Notes under the pieces: generated by a model
Databases searched by the model: none
Seen by the model: only the letters and a program-made list of their open reading frames with translations
Told to the model about the DNA's origin: nothing
Program-made: the position numbers and the translations under genes
Assembly (NCBI RefSeq): GCF_001514145.1
Contig: NZ_KQ948658.1
Coordinates: 247,687 to 311,686 of the forward strand
Source of the DNA: Streptomyces canus
Lineage (GTDB): Bacteria > Actinomycetota > Actinomycetes > Streptomycetales > Streptomycetaceae
Direction: 5' to 3'
Length of the DNA: 64,000 bases
Part shown: positions 50,665 to 60,356 of the stretch, piece after piece
Layout of the letters: every line of letters starts with the position of its first letter
Numbering within the stretch: position 1 is the first letter of the stretch

Positions 50665-51554
50665 CCGACAACCGCACCTGGCTGGTCACGGGCGCGGGCG
50701 GCATGCTGGGCCAGGACGTCCTGGCCCGGCTGGACCGGGCGGGGGAGCGGTATGTCGCGCTCGACCGCAAGGCGCTGGACCTCACCGACGCCGACGCGGT
50801 GAGCGCGGCTGTCGAGGAGCACCGGCCCGCCGTGGTCGTCAACTGCGCCGCCTGGACGGCCGTCGACGACGCCGAGACCCGTGAGGACGAGGCGCTCGCG
50901 ATCAACGGCGACGGGCCCCGCCACCTCGCCGACGCCTGCGCCCGCACCGGGGCCGTCCTGCTGCACGTCTCCACGGACTACGTCTTCGCCGGGGACGCCC
51001 AGGAGCCGTACGCGGAGGACGCCCCCACCGCGCCGCGCAGCGCCTACGGCCGCACCAAGCTGGTCGGCGAGCAGGCCGTGCTCGGGATCGAGCGCGGGTA
51101 CGTCGTGCGCACCGCCTGGCTCTACGGCACCGGCGGTGGGAACTTCGTGCGGACGATGATCAAGCTGGAGGGCGTCAAGGACACCCTCGATGTCGTCGAC
51201 GACCAGCGGGGCCAGCCCACGTGGACCGTCGATCTGGCCGACCGCCTGGTGCGCCTCGGCCAAGCCGCCCTCGCGGGGACCGCTCCCGCGGGTGTGTACC
51301 ACGGCACCAGCGGTGGCGAGACGACGTGGTTCGGGCTCACCCGGGAGATCTTCCGGCTGCTGGGCGCGGATCCGGAGCGGGTCCGGCCGACCACCAGCGC
51401 GGCGTTCGCCCGCCCCGCGCCCCGACCCGCGTACAGCGTGCTGGGGCACAACCGCTGGCAGCAGGCCGGCATCGAACCGATTCGTGACTGGTCCGAGAGT
51501 CTCAGCTGCGCGATGCCCGTGTTGGTCGCGGAGCTACAGGAGGGGAACCCATGA
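50661..51554 (+). CDS. rmlD: dTDP-4-dehydrorhamnose reductase
   Basis: 297 residues from GTG 50661, overlapping the rmlB stop as GTGA. It has the GAGGMLGQDVL cofactor loop, VNCAAWTAVDDAE, STDYVFAG and the catalytic YGRTK motif. It completes dTDP-L-rhamnose synthesis with NAD(P)H. The order rmlA-rmlB-rmlD with rmlC three genes later leaves no gene of the rhamnose pathway missing. Confidence 0.95.
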   Translation: MTDNRTWLVTGAGGMLGQDVLARLDRAGERYVALDRKALDLTDADAVSAAVEEHRPAVVVNCAAWTAVDDAETREDEALAINGDGPRHLADACARTGAVLLHVSTDYVFAGDAQEPYAEDAPTAPRSAYGRTKLVGEQAVLGIERGYVVRTAWLYGTGGGNFVRTMIKLEGVKDTLDVVDDQRGQPTWTVDLADRLVRLGQAALAGTAPAGVYHGTSGGETTWFGLTREIFRLLGADPERVRPTTSAAFARPAPRPAYSVLGHNRWQQAGIEPIRDWSESLSCAMPVLVAELQEGNP

Positions 51555-53143
51555 CCGTGAAGGTCAGCATCATCATCCCGGTCTACAACGCGGGGGTCTA
51601 CATCGAGCGCCCGATCAACTCGCTCCTGAAGCAGTCACTGCCGCAGGACGAGTTCGAGGTGCTCTTTATCGACGACGGATCGACCGATGACTCCGCGGAG
51701 CGGCTGAAGAAAATGGCCGACGACACGGGGAATTTCCGGGTGTTCTCCATGCCGAACTCGGGCTGGCCCGGACGTCCCCGTAATGTCGGTGTCGCCAATG
51801 CACGCGGCGAGTACATACATTTCCTCGACCAGGACGACGCCTTGGGGCCGAAGGCGCTGCAGGTGATGTACGACCGGGCGCGACAGAACAACTCCGACAT
51901 CGTCGTCGGCAAGGTCAAGGGCAACATGCGCGGCCCCATTCGCCTTTTCCGCGAGTCGGCCGACAGCGTCGGCCCGGAGTTCGCCGAGCTGTACGAGACG
52001 CTGACCCCGCACAAGATGTTCCGGCGCCAGTTCCTGCTCGACAACGACATCAAATTCCAGGAGGGGCGCTGCCGCCTCGAGGACCAGATGTTCCTGGCGA
52101 AGGCCTATCCGCTCGCCAAGAACATAACGATAGTCGGCGATGTCGTGTGTTACGACTGGAGCAAGCGCGACGACGGCAGTAACAACAGCAAGACCCGGAC
52201 CGAGCCGGGAGACTACTATCCCTGGCTTGCCAAGACCGCGCAGATAGTCAAGGCCAGCACGAGCCCGGGACCGGTGCGCGACGCCTTTCTGACGCGCAAC
52301 TACCGGGTCGAGGTCCTGCGGAACACCTCCACAGGGGGCTTCCTCAAGGGCGATCCCTTCAGCATGGGGCACTACGAGGCGGCCCGGAAGGTGGCCGTCG
52401 AGGAGTACTCGGACTCCGTCCGTGAGGGGCTGCCGCCGCTGTGGCGGTTCCGCGCCGAACTGCTTGAGGCCGACCGTGTCGAGGACCTGCGCAAGGTGGC
52501 CGAGCGTTACCGTGACACCGTCAGCGAGGTCGAGTTCGACGGCCCGGTGCGTTGGCAGCGGGGTGTGTTGGTCGCGCCGTTCCGCGCCCGGCTGCGCTAC
52601 CAGGACGGTGCCACGGTGAAGGTCAGGAAGCTGGCCGACGGCTACGGCCTCGACCTCGCCGTGGTCCAGGGGATAGACGGCGGGCCGGAATGGTCCTTCA
52701 AGGACATAGAGAACCGTGCGGTCGTGGATTTCCAGCTGCGCCAGCGCAACAAGGCCCAGGCTTGGTTCGCCGCGGTTGAGTCCAAGCTGACGGTGGCTGC
52801 CGACGGGACTGTGGAGATCACGGGAACCGTGCGCATCGATCCGGACACGGCGGCATGTGGCGGTCGGCTCCCCAAGGGCCTGTACGACGTCCATGTCAAT
52901 GTCCAGTTGCTCGGGATCGAACGCATGGCCCGTATCGAGGGCGGCCCGGTGAGCGAGCTGCTGCCCTGCGGTGGTGAGCGGTCCCAGCGCCTGAACATCC
53001 AGGCCGCTCCCTACTGGACCAGGGACGGGCGGCTCGCTCTCGACATCGGCGGAAACATGCACCCGGTCCCGGACAAGTCCCCGGAGTCCGAGGCCACGTG
53101 GCGCAAACTCGCCAAGAAGGTCAAACGAGTTCTCTCATCCTGA
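51551..53143 (+). CDS. GT2 glycosyltransferase with large C-terminal domain (TarS-like layout)
   Basis: 530 residues, ATG overlapping the rmlD stop. The N-terminal GT-A domain (1-230) has VSIIIPVYNAGVYI, FIDDGSTDDS, HFLDQDDA and the acceptor-side CRLEDQMF. A middle helical region and a C-terminal beta-rich domain (about 330-515) follow, and the chain ends in a basic KKVKRVLSS. This layout resembles wall teichoic acid glycosyltransferases TarS/TarP of S. aureus, where the C-terminal part drives oligomerisation. Given the flanking genes it probably transfers rhamnose or another sugar to a wall polymer. AT content is somewhat higher at the 5' end than in neighbours. Confidence 0.85.
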   Translation: MTVKVSIIIPVYNAGVYIERPINSLLKQSLPQDEFEVLFIDDGSTDDSAERLKKMADDTGNFRVFSMPNSGWPGRPRNVGVANARGEYIHFLDQDDALGPKALQVMYDRARQNNSDIVVGKVKGNMRGPIRLFRESADSVGPEFAELYETLTPHKMFRRQFLLDNDIKFQEGRCRLEDQMFLAKAYPLAKNITIVGDVVCYDWSKRDDGSNNSKTRTEPGDYYPWLAKTAQIVKASTSPGPVRDAFLTRNYRVEVLRNTSTGGFLKGDPFSMGHYEAARKVAVEEYSDSVREGLPPLWRFRAELLEADRVEDLRKVAERYRDTVSEVEFDGPVRWQRGVLVAPFRARLRYQDGATVKVRKLADGYGLDLAVVQGIDGGPEWSFKDIENRAVVDFQLRQRNKAQAWFAAVESKLTVAADGTVEITGTVRIDPDTAACGGRLPKGLYDVHVNVQLLGIERMARIEGGPVSELLPCGGERSQRLNIQAAPYWTRDGRLALDIGGNMHPVPDKSPESEATWRKLAKKVKRVLSS

Positions 53144-53163
53144 ACCGGAGGTCCCGCTCCATC

Positions 53164-53751
53164 ATGAAGCCCCTTTCGATCGAAGGCGCCTGGGTCCACG
53201 AGCCCAGCCTCTTCCCGGACGAGCGCGGCAGCTTTCACGAGTGGTTCCGCGGAGCGGATTTCCGCTCGAGCACCGGGCATGACCTGTCCCTTGCCCAGGC
53301 GAACTGCTCGGTGTCCCGCCGCGGCACCCTCCGCGGTGTCCACTTCGCAGACGTGCCGCCGAGCCAGGCCAAGTACGTGAAGTGCGTACGCGGCGCCGTG
53401 CTCGACGCCGTCGTCGACATCCGGGTCGGCTCCCCCACCTACGGGCAGTGGGAGCTGGTCCGGCTCGACGACGAGACGCACGCCTCGGTCTACCTGTCCG
53501 AGGGTCTCGGACACGCCTTCCTGGCGCTGACCGACGACGCGACCGTCGTCTACCTCTGTTCCGAGGGCTACGCGCCGGGGCGGGAGCACGGCATCCATCC
53601 CCTCGATCCCGAGCTGGGCATCGAATGGCCGGCGGACGTGGAGCCGTTGCTTTCGGACAAGGACGCCGCCGCTCCGACGCTGGCGGAGGCGGCGGCACAG
53701 GGCCTGCTGCCCCGTTACGAGGACTGCGTCGCCTATCGCTCGGAACTCTGA
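53164..53751 (+). CDS. rmlC: dTDP-4-dehydrorhamnose 3,5-epimerase
   Basis: 195 residues from ATG 53164; GGAGG lies 12-13 nt upstream, a loose spacing. The cupin motif RGTLRGVHF with the catalytic His, KYVKCVRGAVLDAVVDIRVG and the GHAFLALTDDATVVYLCSEGY segment identify RmlC. It epimerises the 4-keto sugar at C3 and C5 before RmlD reduction. It follows the GT2 gene by 20 nt. Confidence 0.94.
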   Translation: MKPLSIEGAWVHEPSLFPDERGSFHEWFRGADFRSSTGHDLSLAQANCSVSRRGTLRGVHFADVPPSQAKYVKCVRGAVLDAVVDIRVGSPTYGQWELVRLDDETHASVYLSEGLGHAFLALTDDATVVYLCSEGYAPGREHGIHPLDPELGIEWPADVEPLLSDKDAAAPTLAEAAAQGLLPRYEDCVAYRSEL

Positions 53752-53855
53752 AAGCCTATGAAGTTACTGTCCGGTAGGTGTTTACTCCCCGGTCGAACCC
53801 CGGCTAGCTTCCGTAAATCGCTTAGTCGTCAACCACCTTGAAGGGCGCACTTTAC

Positions 53856-54650
53856 GTGGATCGGCACGGGTTTCTCCGCCAACTGCACAAGGTCTATCGC
53901 CCCCGCAACTACCTTGAGATCGGAGTGAACGACGGCCGCAGTCTGACGCTGTCCCGCGTTCCCACGGTCGCCGTCGACCCGGCGTTCAAGGTGACGTCGG
54001 AGGTCAGCTGTGATGTGCACATGGTCAAGGCCACGAGCGACGACTTTTTCGGTCGCAAGGACCCGCTGATCCACCTGCGCAACGGCCGCAACCCGTTCCG
54101 CGCGCTCGCCCGCCGCGATCCGCTGAACTTCCTGGGCGGTGACCCGCGGATCGAGATGGCGTTCATCGACGGCATGCACCTCTTCGAGTTCGCGCTGCGG
54201 GACTTCATGAACGTCGAGCGGCACTCGCGCTGGTCCAGTGTGATCGTGCTGGACGACATGCTGCCGCGCAACGTCGACGAGGCGGCCCGCGACCGGCACA
54301 CCGGCATGTGGACCGGTGACGTGTTCAAGGTGGCGCAGGTGCTGCGGCGCTTCCGCCCCGATCTGGTGGTGGTGGAGCTCGACACCAAGCCGACCGGTGT
54401 CGTGGCGATCTTCGGAGCCGATCCGACCAGCACCGTGCTGAAGGACAACTACGACAAGATCATGGAGGAGTACCGCGCCGACGACCCGCAGGTCGTTCCG
54501 GAGGAGGTACTGCTGCGCAAGAACGCCGTCCAGGGCGAGATCCTGCTCGGGGCGGACTTCTGGCCGGCCCTCGTGCGGGCCCGCAATCTGCGCCGCCCCC
54601 GCTCGGCATTCGCGCCGATCCGCCGCGGCATCCAAGCGGTGACCGGCTGA
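53856..54650 (+). CDS. Class I SAM-dependent methyltransferase-like protein
   Basis: 264 residues from GTG 53856, which has GAAGGG 10 nt upstream; a TTG at 53838 would add six residues but has no site. Motif I reads NYLEIGVNDGRSL, and the later MAFIDGMHLFEFALRDF and VIVLDDMLPRN segments place it in the Methyltransf_24-type group often found in glycan clusters. It probably methylates a sugar or small molecule. A TTTACT/TAGCTT pair upstream (about 53783-53812) could be its own promoter. The gene ends at a strong hairpin that closes the inserted block. Confidence 0.75.
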   Translation: MDRHGFLRQLHKVYRPRNYLEIGVNDGRSLTLSRVPTVAVDPAFKVTSEVSCDVHMVKATSDDFFGRKDPLIHLRNGRNPFRALARRDPLNFLGGDPRIEMAFIDGMHLFEFALRDFMNVERHSRWSSVIVLDDMLPRNVDEAARDRHTGMWTGDVFKVAQVLRRFRPDLVVVELDTKPTGVVAIFGADPTSTVLKDNYDKIMEEYRADDPQVVPEEVLLRKNAVQGEILLGADFWPALVRARNLRRPRSAFAPIRRGIQAVTG

Positions 54651-54661
54651 CACCGGCTGAT

Positions 54662-54691
54662 CCGCCGGGCCGGGTACCTCCGGCCCGGCGG
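54662..54691 (+). terminator. Terminator closing the rhamnose block
   Basis: CCGCCGGGCCGG and its exact complement CCGGCCCGGCGG around a GTACCT loop. Confidence 0.85.
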
Positions 54692-54927
54692 GCACCCTCT
54701 GGTTCAGCCCTGCGGCCGCTCCCGTTTCCCGGCCGGTCCGAGGTCCGGTTTGACCCCCACGCCGGGGCCCCGTAACCTTGACCGTCGGCGTGTCCATCGT
54801 GGCCGCCACATCCCCGTAAACCTCTTTTCCTTCCGGGTGCTCCGGCTGTCCGGGAGAGGTCGTTCGTGCTTTTGGCCGGGCGGCTGGACTGCGGGGGTGC
54901 CGTTCTTCGAGTGAGAGTGAGATCCGC

Positions 54928-55248
54928 GTGTACGCCATCGTGCGCAGCGGTGGTCGCCAGCACAAGGTTGCTGTCGGCGACATCGTTGAGGTTGACAAGA
55001 TTTCCACTGCCAAGGTTGGCGACACGGTCGAGCTCTCGACCCTGCTCGTTGTCGACGGCGAAGCTGTCACCAGCGACCCGTGGGTCCTGGCCGGCATCAA
55101 GGTCCAGGCCGAGGTCGTGGACCACCACAAGGGCGTCAAGATCGACATCCTTCGCTACAAGAACAAGACCGGCTACCGCCGTCGTCAGGGCCACCGCCAG
55201 CAGTACACGGCGATCAAGGTCACTGAGATCCCCGCGGCTGCGAAGTAA
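54928..55248 (+). CDS. rplU: 50S ribosomal protein L21
   Basis: 106 residues from GTG 54928. [17 protein letters not shown] at the start and [17 protein letters not shown] at the end are the L21 signatures. It binds 23S rRNA. A 236-nt leader lies between the terminator of the upstream block and this gene. It is cotranscribed with rpmA, 15 nt downstream. Confidence 0.98.
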   Translation: MYAIVRSGGRQHKVAVGDIVEVDKISTAKVGDTVELSTLLVVDGEAVTSDPWVLAGIKVQAEVVDHHKGVKIDILRYKNKTGYRRRQGHRQQYTAIKVTEIPAAAK

Positions 55249-55262
55249 GGGACTGAGGAGAG

Positions 55263-55517
55263 ATGGCACACAAGAAGGGCGCATCGTCCACCCGTAACGG
55301 CCGTGACTCCAACGCTCAGCGCCTCGGCGTGAAGCGTTTCGGTGGTCAGGTCGTCAACGCGGGCGAGATCCTGGTCCGCCAGCGCGGCACCCACTTCCAC
55401 CCCGGCGCGGGCGTCGGCCGTGGCGGCGACGACACGCTGTTCGCCCTCGAGGCCGGTTCGGTGCAGTTCGGCACCAGCCGTGGCCGCAAGGTCGTGAACA
55501 TCGTTCCGGTCGCCTGA
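55263..55517 (+). CDS. rpmA: 50S ribosomal protein L27
   Basis: 84 residues, GAGGAG before the ATG. The start [20 protein letters not shown] shows the classic L27 N-terminal arm that reaches the peptidyl transferase centre, without the cleavable extension seen in Firmicutes. Confidence 0.98.
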   Translation: MAHKKGASSTRNGRDSNAQRLGVKRFGGQVVNAGEILVRQRGTHFHPGAGVGRGGDDTLFALEAGSVQFGTSRGRKVVNIVPVA

Positions 55518-55532
55518 TCGGAAGCTTTCGCG

Positions 55533-55572
55533 AGGCGGACCTCACTTCCCTGGTGGGAAGGCGGGTCCGCCT
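55533..55572 (+). terminator. Hairpin between rpmA and obg
   Basis: AGGCGGACC (55533-55541) pairs with GGTCCGCCT (55564-55572), followed by TTT; the inner CTTCCC/GGGAAG extends the structure. Confidence 0.7.
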
Positions 55573-55623
55573 TTCGCGTGTTAAGGCAGTAGTACTCGTG
55601 AACGTTTTTGGAGGCACCGAACC

Positions 55624-57060
55624 ATGACCACCTTCGTGGACCGCGTCGAACTGCATGTCGCCGCGGGTAACGGAGGTCACGGCTGTGCCTCCGTCCACCG
55701 TGAGAAGTTCAAGCCGCTCGGCGGCCCGGACGGCGGGAACGGCGGTCGTGGCGGTGACGTGATCCTCACCGTCGACCAGTCCGTCACCACGCTGCTCGAC
55801 TACCACCACTCCCCGCACCGCAAGGCCACCAACGGCAAGCCCGGCGAGGGCGGCAACCGCTCCGGCAAGGACGGCCAGGACCTGGTCCTGCCGGTACCGG
55901 ACGGCACCGTCGTGCTCGACCGGCAGGGCAACGTCCTCGCCGACATGGTCGGCCACGGCACCTCGTACGTCGCCGCCCAGGGCGGCCGCGGCGGCCTCGG
56001 CAACGCGGCGCTGGCCTCCGCCCGCCGCAAGGCCCCCGGGTTCGCGCTGCTCGGCGTGCCGGGAGACCTCCAGGACATCGTCCTGGAGCTCAAGACCGTC
56101 GCCGACGTGGCGCTGGTCGGCTACCCGAGCGCGGGCAAGTCCTCGCTGATCTCGGTGCTGAGCGCGGCCAAGCCGAAGATCGCCGACTACCCCTTCACCA
56201 CGCTGGTCCCGAACCTGGGCGTGGTGACCGCGGGCGAGACCGTCTACACCATCGCCGACGTGCCGGGTCTGATCCCGGGCGCCAGCCAGGGCAAGGGCCT
56301 GGGCCTGGAGTTCCTGCGGCACGTGGAGCGCTGCAGTGTCCTCGTGCACGTCCTGGACACCGCCACGCTGGAGTCCGACCGCGACCCGGTCTCCGACCTC
56401 GACATCATCGAGGAGGAGCTCAGGGAGTACGGCGGCCTCGACAACCGTCCCCGCATCGTCGTCCTGAACAAGATCGACGTACCGGACGGCAAGGACCTCG
56501 CCGAGATGGTGCGGCCGGATCTGGAGGCGCGCGGTTACCGCGTCTTCGAGGTGTCCGCCGTCGCGCACATGGGGCTGAAGGAGCTGTCCTTCGGGCTCGC
56601 CGAGCTGGTCGGCAAGGCGCGGGCCGCCAAGCCCAAGGAGGAGGCGACCCGGATCGTCATCCGGCCCAAGGCCGTGGACGACGCGGGCTTCACCGTGGTC
56701 CGCGAGGAGGACGGGCTGTTCCGGGTGCGCGGCGAGAAGCCGGAGCGCTGGGTGCGGCAGACCGACTTCAGCAACGACGAGGCCGTCGGCTACCTCGCCG
56801 ACCGCCTCAACCGCCTCGGTGTGGAAGAGCAGTTGATGAAGGCGGGTGCCCGCTCGGGCGACGGCGTCGCCATCGGCCCCGAGGACAACGCGGTCGTCTT
56901 CGACTGGGAGCCGACCGTCATGGCCGGCGCCGAGATGCTCGGCCGGCGTGGCGAGGACCACCGCTTCGAGGCACCCCGGCCGGCCGCCCAGCGCCGCCGC
57001 GACAAGCAGGCCGAACGGGACGAGGCAACCCAGGAGTTCGACGACTTCGAGCCCTTCTGA
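55624..57060 (+). CDS. obg: Obg/CgtA GTPase
   Basis: 478 residues, GGAGG 7-8 nt before the ATG. The glycine-rich Obg fold (1-158, with [16 protein letters not shown]) is followed by the G domain: P-loop [19 protein letters not shown] and NKID. An OCT domain (about 345-425, [19 protein letters not shown]) typical of Gram-positive members and a charged tail ([20 protein letters not shown]) complete it. It acts in ribosome assembly and, in Streptomyces, influences the onset of aerial growth. Confidence 0.97.
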   Translation: MTTFVDRVELHVAAGNGGHGCASVHREKFKPLGGPDGGNGGRGGDVILTVDQSVTTLLDYHHSPHRKATNGKPGEGGNRSGKDGQDLVLPVPDGTVVLDRQGNVLADMVGHGTSYVAAQGGRGGLGNAALASARRKAPGFALLGVPGDLQDIVLELKTVADVALVGYPSAGKSSLISVLSAAKPKIADYPFTTLVPNLGVVTAGETVYTIADVPGLIPGASQGKGLGLEFLRHVERCSVLVHVLDTATLESDRDPVSDLDIIEEELREYGGLDNRPRIVVLNKIDVPDGKDLAEMVRPDLEARGYRVFEVSAVAHMGLKELSFGLAELVGKARAAKPKEEATRIVIRPKAVDDAGFTVVREEDGLFRVRGEKPERWVRQTDFSNDEAVGYLADRLNRLGVEEQLMKAGARSGDGVAIGPEDNAVVFDWEPTVMAGAEMLGRRGEDHRFEAPRPAAQRRRDKQAERDEATQEFDDFEPF

Positions 57061-57072
57061 GTGAATCTCGGG

Positions 57073-57096
57073 CGACGTCCGGCACGCCGGACGTCG
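57073..57096 (+). terminator. obg terminator
   Basis: Perfect 11-bp palindromic stem CGACGTCCGGC / GCCGGACGTCG with a 2-nt centre, just after the obg stop. Confidence 0.65.
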
Positions 57097-57378
57097 TCCA
57101 TGTGGGTGACGCCAACGCGGGCGCGGGATCCTTGTGGTCCTTCGAAGACCCCTCTGGGCTGGGGCTTCGCCAACCAAACCCAAAAGATCGTCAGCCGGCA
57201 GTGTCCTGAGGGCCGTTGCGCAGGGATCACGTTCATCATGTGATACCCGAGTCGCAACGGCTCTTCTCTTGTCTCTCCATTTGTCATGTACGCGAACACT
57301 CTGGTTCAACGCACGGATCCCCCGAAGCGTGAGCTTCCAGGGTGTCCAAGAGGTCAGCGCCGCAAGGGAGTTCGCGCA
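57097..57378 (+). promoter_or_regulatory. phoD upstream region, possible PHO-box-like elements
   Basis: No gene seen. GTTCATCATGT at about 57231 and GGTTCAACGCAC at about 57302 weakly resemble the 11-nt direct repeat units bound by PhoP in Streptomyces, but they are not adjacent and match only in the TTCA core. Confidence 0.3.
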
Positions 57379-58929
57379 ATGTACGGAGCAGCATCACCCC
57401 GCCGACGCCGCTTTCTGACCACAGGCGCCGCTGTGCTCGGCGCCGCCGTCTCCGCCCAGCTGTGGCTGCCGGGCACCGCGCGAGCGGCGGAGACCCCGCT
57501 GCCCGACGGTGTGTTCAGCCTCGGTGTGTCCTCCGGTGACCCGTTGCCGGACGGCATCGTGCTGTGGACCCGGCTCGCCCCGGACCCGCTGAACGGCGGA
57601 GGTATGCCCTACAGAGTGGTACCGGTGGACTGGGAACTCGCCGAGGACCAGCGTTTCAGAAAGGTCGTCCGCCGGGGCACCGCCCAGGCCATGCCCGCGT
57701 TCGGACACAGCGTTCACGTCGATGTGCGGGGGCTGCGGGCGGGCCGGACGTACTGGTACCGCTTCCGCGCCGACGGCCAGCTCTCGCGCACCGGCCGCAC
57801 CCGCACCGCCCCCGCCCGGTACACCTCCCAGGGCACCCTGCGCGTCGCGCTCGCCTCCTGCCAGAACTGGCAGCAGGGGTACTTCACGCCGTACGCCGAC
57901 ATGCTGGACCAGGACCCCGACGTCGTGCTGTTCGTCGGCGACTACATCTACGAGTCGGCGCCGTCGTCGGCCGGTCCGCGCCGGCACGAGGGCACGGGGG
58001 AGCCGTACACCCTCGTCCAGTACCGCAACCGGTACGCCCAGTACCGCACCGACCCGGACCTCGCCGAGATCCACGCGAACGTGCCCTGGGTGGTCACCTT
58101 CGACGACCACGAGGTCGACAACGACTGGGCCGGTGAGATCCCGCAGGACCCCGACAAGCAGCCGCACGACGCGTTCGTGGCCCGGATGACCGCGGCCTTC
58201 CAGGCGTACTACGAGCACATGCCGGTCCGTGCCACCGCCTTCCCGGACGGCCCGCACATCCAGATGTACCGGCGCCTGGAGTTCGGCCGTCTGGTCCGGC
58301 TGAACGTCCTCGACACCCGGCAGTTCCGCAGCGACCAGGTCACCGGTCAGGCGGCCGCCCAGGACCCCTCGCTCATCATGCTCGGCGCCGAGCAGAAGCA
58401 GTGGCTCCTGGACGGGCTGCACGACTCGCCGGCCCGCTGGAACGTCATCGCCTCGCAGATCATGATGGCCGAGACCGACATCCTGCTCGGCGCCGGCAAG
58501 CTCTGGTACTACGACGCCTGGGACGGCTACCAGGTCGAACGCAACGCGCTCCTCGAGGAGTTCGCCGGCGTGCGCAACCCGGTCGTGCTCTCGGGCGACC
58601 GTCACTTCACGATGATCAGCGACCTCAAGGAGGACTATGCCGACCCGTCCTCCCGGGTGGTCGGCGCCGAGTTCGTCGGGACGTCCATCTCCAGCAACGG
58701 CGACCAGGACCAGACCGCCTTCCACACCCAGTGGGACCCGCTGAGGGCCGACAACCCGCACTGGAAGTTCGTCGACGCCCATCGCGGATACCACCTCTTC
58801 GACATCGACCGGCACGGCATCGACGCCCAGGTCCGGGCCGTGGACACGGTGGTCGGACCGCAGGCGACGCCCAGCACGCTGGCGCAGCTCCGCGTGGACG
58901 CGGGCAAGCCCGGGGTCCGGCTGGTGTGA
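57379..58929 (+). CDS. phoD: Alkaline phosphatase D family phosphodiesterase, Tat-exported
   Basis: 516 residues from ATG 57379 (AAGGGAG 8 nt upstream). The twin-arginine signal SPRRRRFLTTGAAVLGAA is followed by AXA-type cleavage (ARAAE). An N-terminal fibronectin-like domain (40-140) precedes the metallophosphatase core with VGDYIYES, TFDDHEVDNDW, the LDTRQFR and SGDRHFTMI metal-ligand motifs. PhoD enzymes need Fe/Ca and cleave phosphodiesters; the B. subtilis enzyme attacks wall teichoic acid. Its position beside polyol-phosphate polymer genes may therefore be meaningful. Confidence 0.93.
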   Translation: MYGAASPRRRRFLTTGAAVLGAAVSAQLWLPGTARAAETPLPDGVFSLGVSSGDPLPDGIVLWTRLAPDPLNGGGMPYRVVPVDWELAEDQRFRKVVRRGTAQAMPAFGHSVHVDVRGLRAGRTYWYRFRADGQLSRTGRTRTAPARYTSQGTLRVALASCQNWQQGYFTPYADMLDQDPDVVLFVGDYIYESAPSSAGPRRHEGTGEPYTLVQYRNRYAQYRTDPDLAEIHANVPWVVTFDDHEVDNDWAGEIPQDPDKQPHDAFVARMTAAFQAYYEHMPVRATAFPDGPHIQMYRRLEFGRLVRLNVLDTRQFRSDQVTGQAAAQDPSLIMLGAEQKQWLLDGLHDSPARWNVIASQIMMAETDILLGAGKLWYYDAWDGYQVERNALLEEFAGVRNPVVLSGDRHFTMISDLKEDYADPSSRVVGAEFVGTSISSNGDQDQTAFHTQWDPLRADNPHWKFVDAHRGYHLFDIDRHGIDAQVRAVDTVVGPQATPSTLAQLRVDAGKPGVRLV

Positions 58930-59018
58930 GGACGTCGCCTGAGCGGGGCGTGGTCCTCATCGCCGTCCCACGCTTCTCTCAGGTCACACTCAGGCACTTC
59001 TCTTACCGTCCTCTGACC

Positions 59019-60212
59019 ATGGAGACGGACTGTACGAGTAACGACCTTCCGGTGACCGGCGTGACCGCTCCGCTGCCCGCCGGCACCCGCCTGCTGCACA
59101 TCGGCCCCCACAAGACCGGCACGACCGCCATCCAGGGCGCGCTGTTCGCGGTGAGGGACCTGCTGCCCGAGCACGGCGTCGTCTTCCCGGCGCACAGCAG
59201 ACACCCCATGGAGGCCGCCCTGGCCGCGTGCGCGAGGCCCGCGATGATCGGCGACACCGCGCCCACCGAGAAGCACTGGACGCGACTGCTGGAACAGGTC
59301 GAGGCCACCGGCGGGAAGACCTCGGTGATCAGCAGCGAGTTCTTCGCCGACGCCGAGGGCGACGACACGATCGCGCGGATCGTCGAGCAGCTCGGCGGGG
59401 AGCGCGTCCACGGGCTGGTCACCCTGCGTCCGCTGGCGAAGATCCTGCCCTCGCAGTGGCAGCAGTACGTGCAGAACGGCCTGCGCATGGGCTACGACAA
59501 CTGGCTCACCCACATGCTGAGGAAGGCGCCGTACGAGCAGCCCACCCCCAGCTTCTGGCGCCGCCACCGGCATGACCGGCTCGTCGAGCGCTGGGCCCGG
59601 GCGGTCGGTGCGGAGCGGATCACCGTCGTCGTGGTCGACGACCGCGACCGCGAGGGGCTGATGCGCACTTTCGAACAACTCCTCGGGCTGCCCGAGAATC
59701 TCCTCCAGCCCGTTCCGGATGCGACGAATCGCTCTCTTACTCTCGCCGAGACCGAAATGCTGCGGAATCTTAACAAGGAATTCCGCGGCAATGGACTGCC
59801 GGACGAGTTGTATTCCAAGCTCGTCCGCAACGGCGCGGTCATGCATATGAAGAACGCGTGCAGTCCATCGCCCGAGGACGTGAAGATCCTCACTCCCGAG
59901 TGGGCCGTGGAGGCCGCCGCCGAGATCGGTGCTGGGATGATGCGGCGCATCGCTGACCTGGGTGTGCGGGTCATCGGTGACCCCGGGCTCCTGTCCGCCG
60001 TACCGAAGACGCCCGCCCTGGACGGGATCCCCGCCCCGCGGATCTCGCCCGAGGTGGCGGCCCGGGCGCTGTACGGGGCGCTCGCCGCGGCCGCCGAGTC
60101 GCCGGTGCGGCACAGCACGCCCGCCAAGGCGCGCACGGTGCACCAGACGTCGTCGAAGGAACTGGTGCGGGTACTCGGACACCGCTGTCTGAAGAAGCTG
60201 CGCCGCCGCTGA
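59019..60212 (+). CDS. Sulfotransferase-like protein
   Basis: 397 residues from ATG 59019 (METDCTSNDLPVT). HIGPHKTGTTAIQGALF fits the 5'-phosphosulfate-binding loop of PAPS-dependent sulfotransferases, and SSEFFAD followed by VTLRPLAKILPSQWQQYVQN fits the 3'-phosphate-binding region. The C-terminal third is less conserved and ends in a basic KKLRRR. No ribosome site is obvious. It lies 90 nt after phoD and 145 nt before the CDP-ribitol gene. Sulfation of a wall glycan is a reasonable but unproven role; the fold also occurs in proteins of unknown activity. Confidence 0.72.
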   Translation: METDCTSNDLPVTGVTAPLPAGTRLLHIGPHKTGTTAIQGALFAVRDLLPEHGVVFPAHSRHPMEAALAACARPAMIGDTAPTEKHWTRLLEQVEATGGKTSVISSEFFADAEGDDTIARIVEQLGGERVHGLVTLRPLAKILPSQWQQYVQNGLRMGYDNWLTHMLRKAPYEQPTPSFWRRHRHDRLVERWARAVGAERITVVVVDDRDREGLMRTFEQLLGLPENLLQPVPDATNRSLTLAETEMLRNLNKEFRGNGLPDELYSKLVRNGAVMHMKNACSPSPEDVKILTPEWAVEAAAEIGAGMMRRIADLGVRVIGDPGLLSAVPKTPALDGIPAPRISPEVAARALYGALAAAAESPVRHSTPAKARTVHQTSSKELVRVLGHRCLKKLRRR

Positions 60213-60356
60213 ACTCCCGTACCGTCGTCGTTACTGGCAGTGCAAGATGAATGACAGGTAGCGCGTACATATGCGGTGAACGGCGGTCACCTTGCACAGC
60301 GGTAACCGCAAGTGGGACCATTTCCCCGTTCCCTGTCGCCCCGAGGTAGGTCTTCT

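Noticed and set aside
57231..57315. A PHO box controlling phoD
   Set aside because: Only isolated TTCA-containing 11-mers were found, not adjacent direct repeats, so I keep it as a weak note and not a finding.
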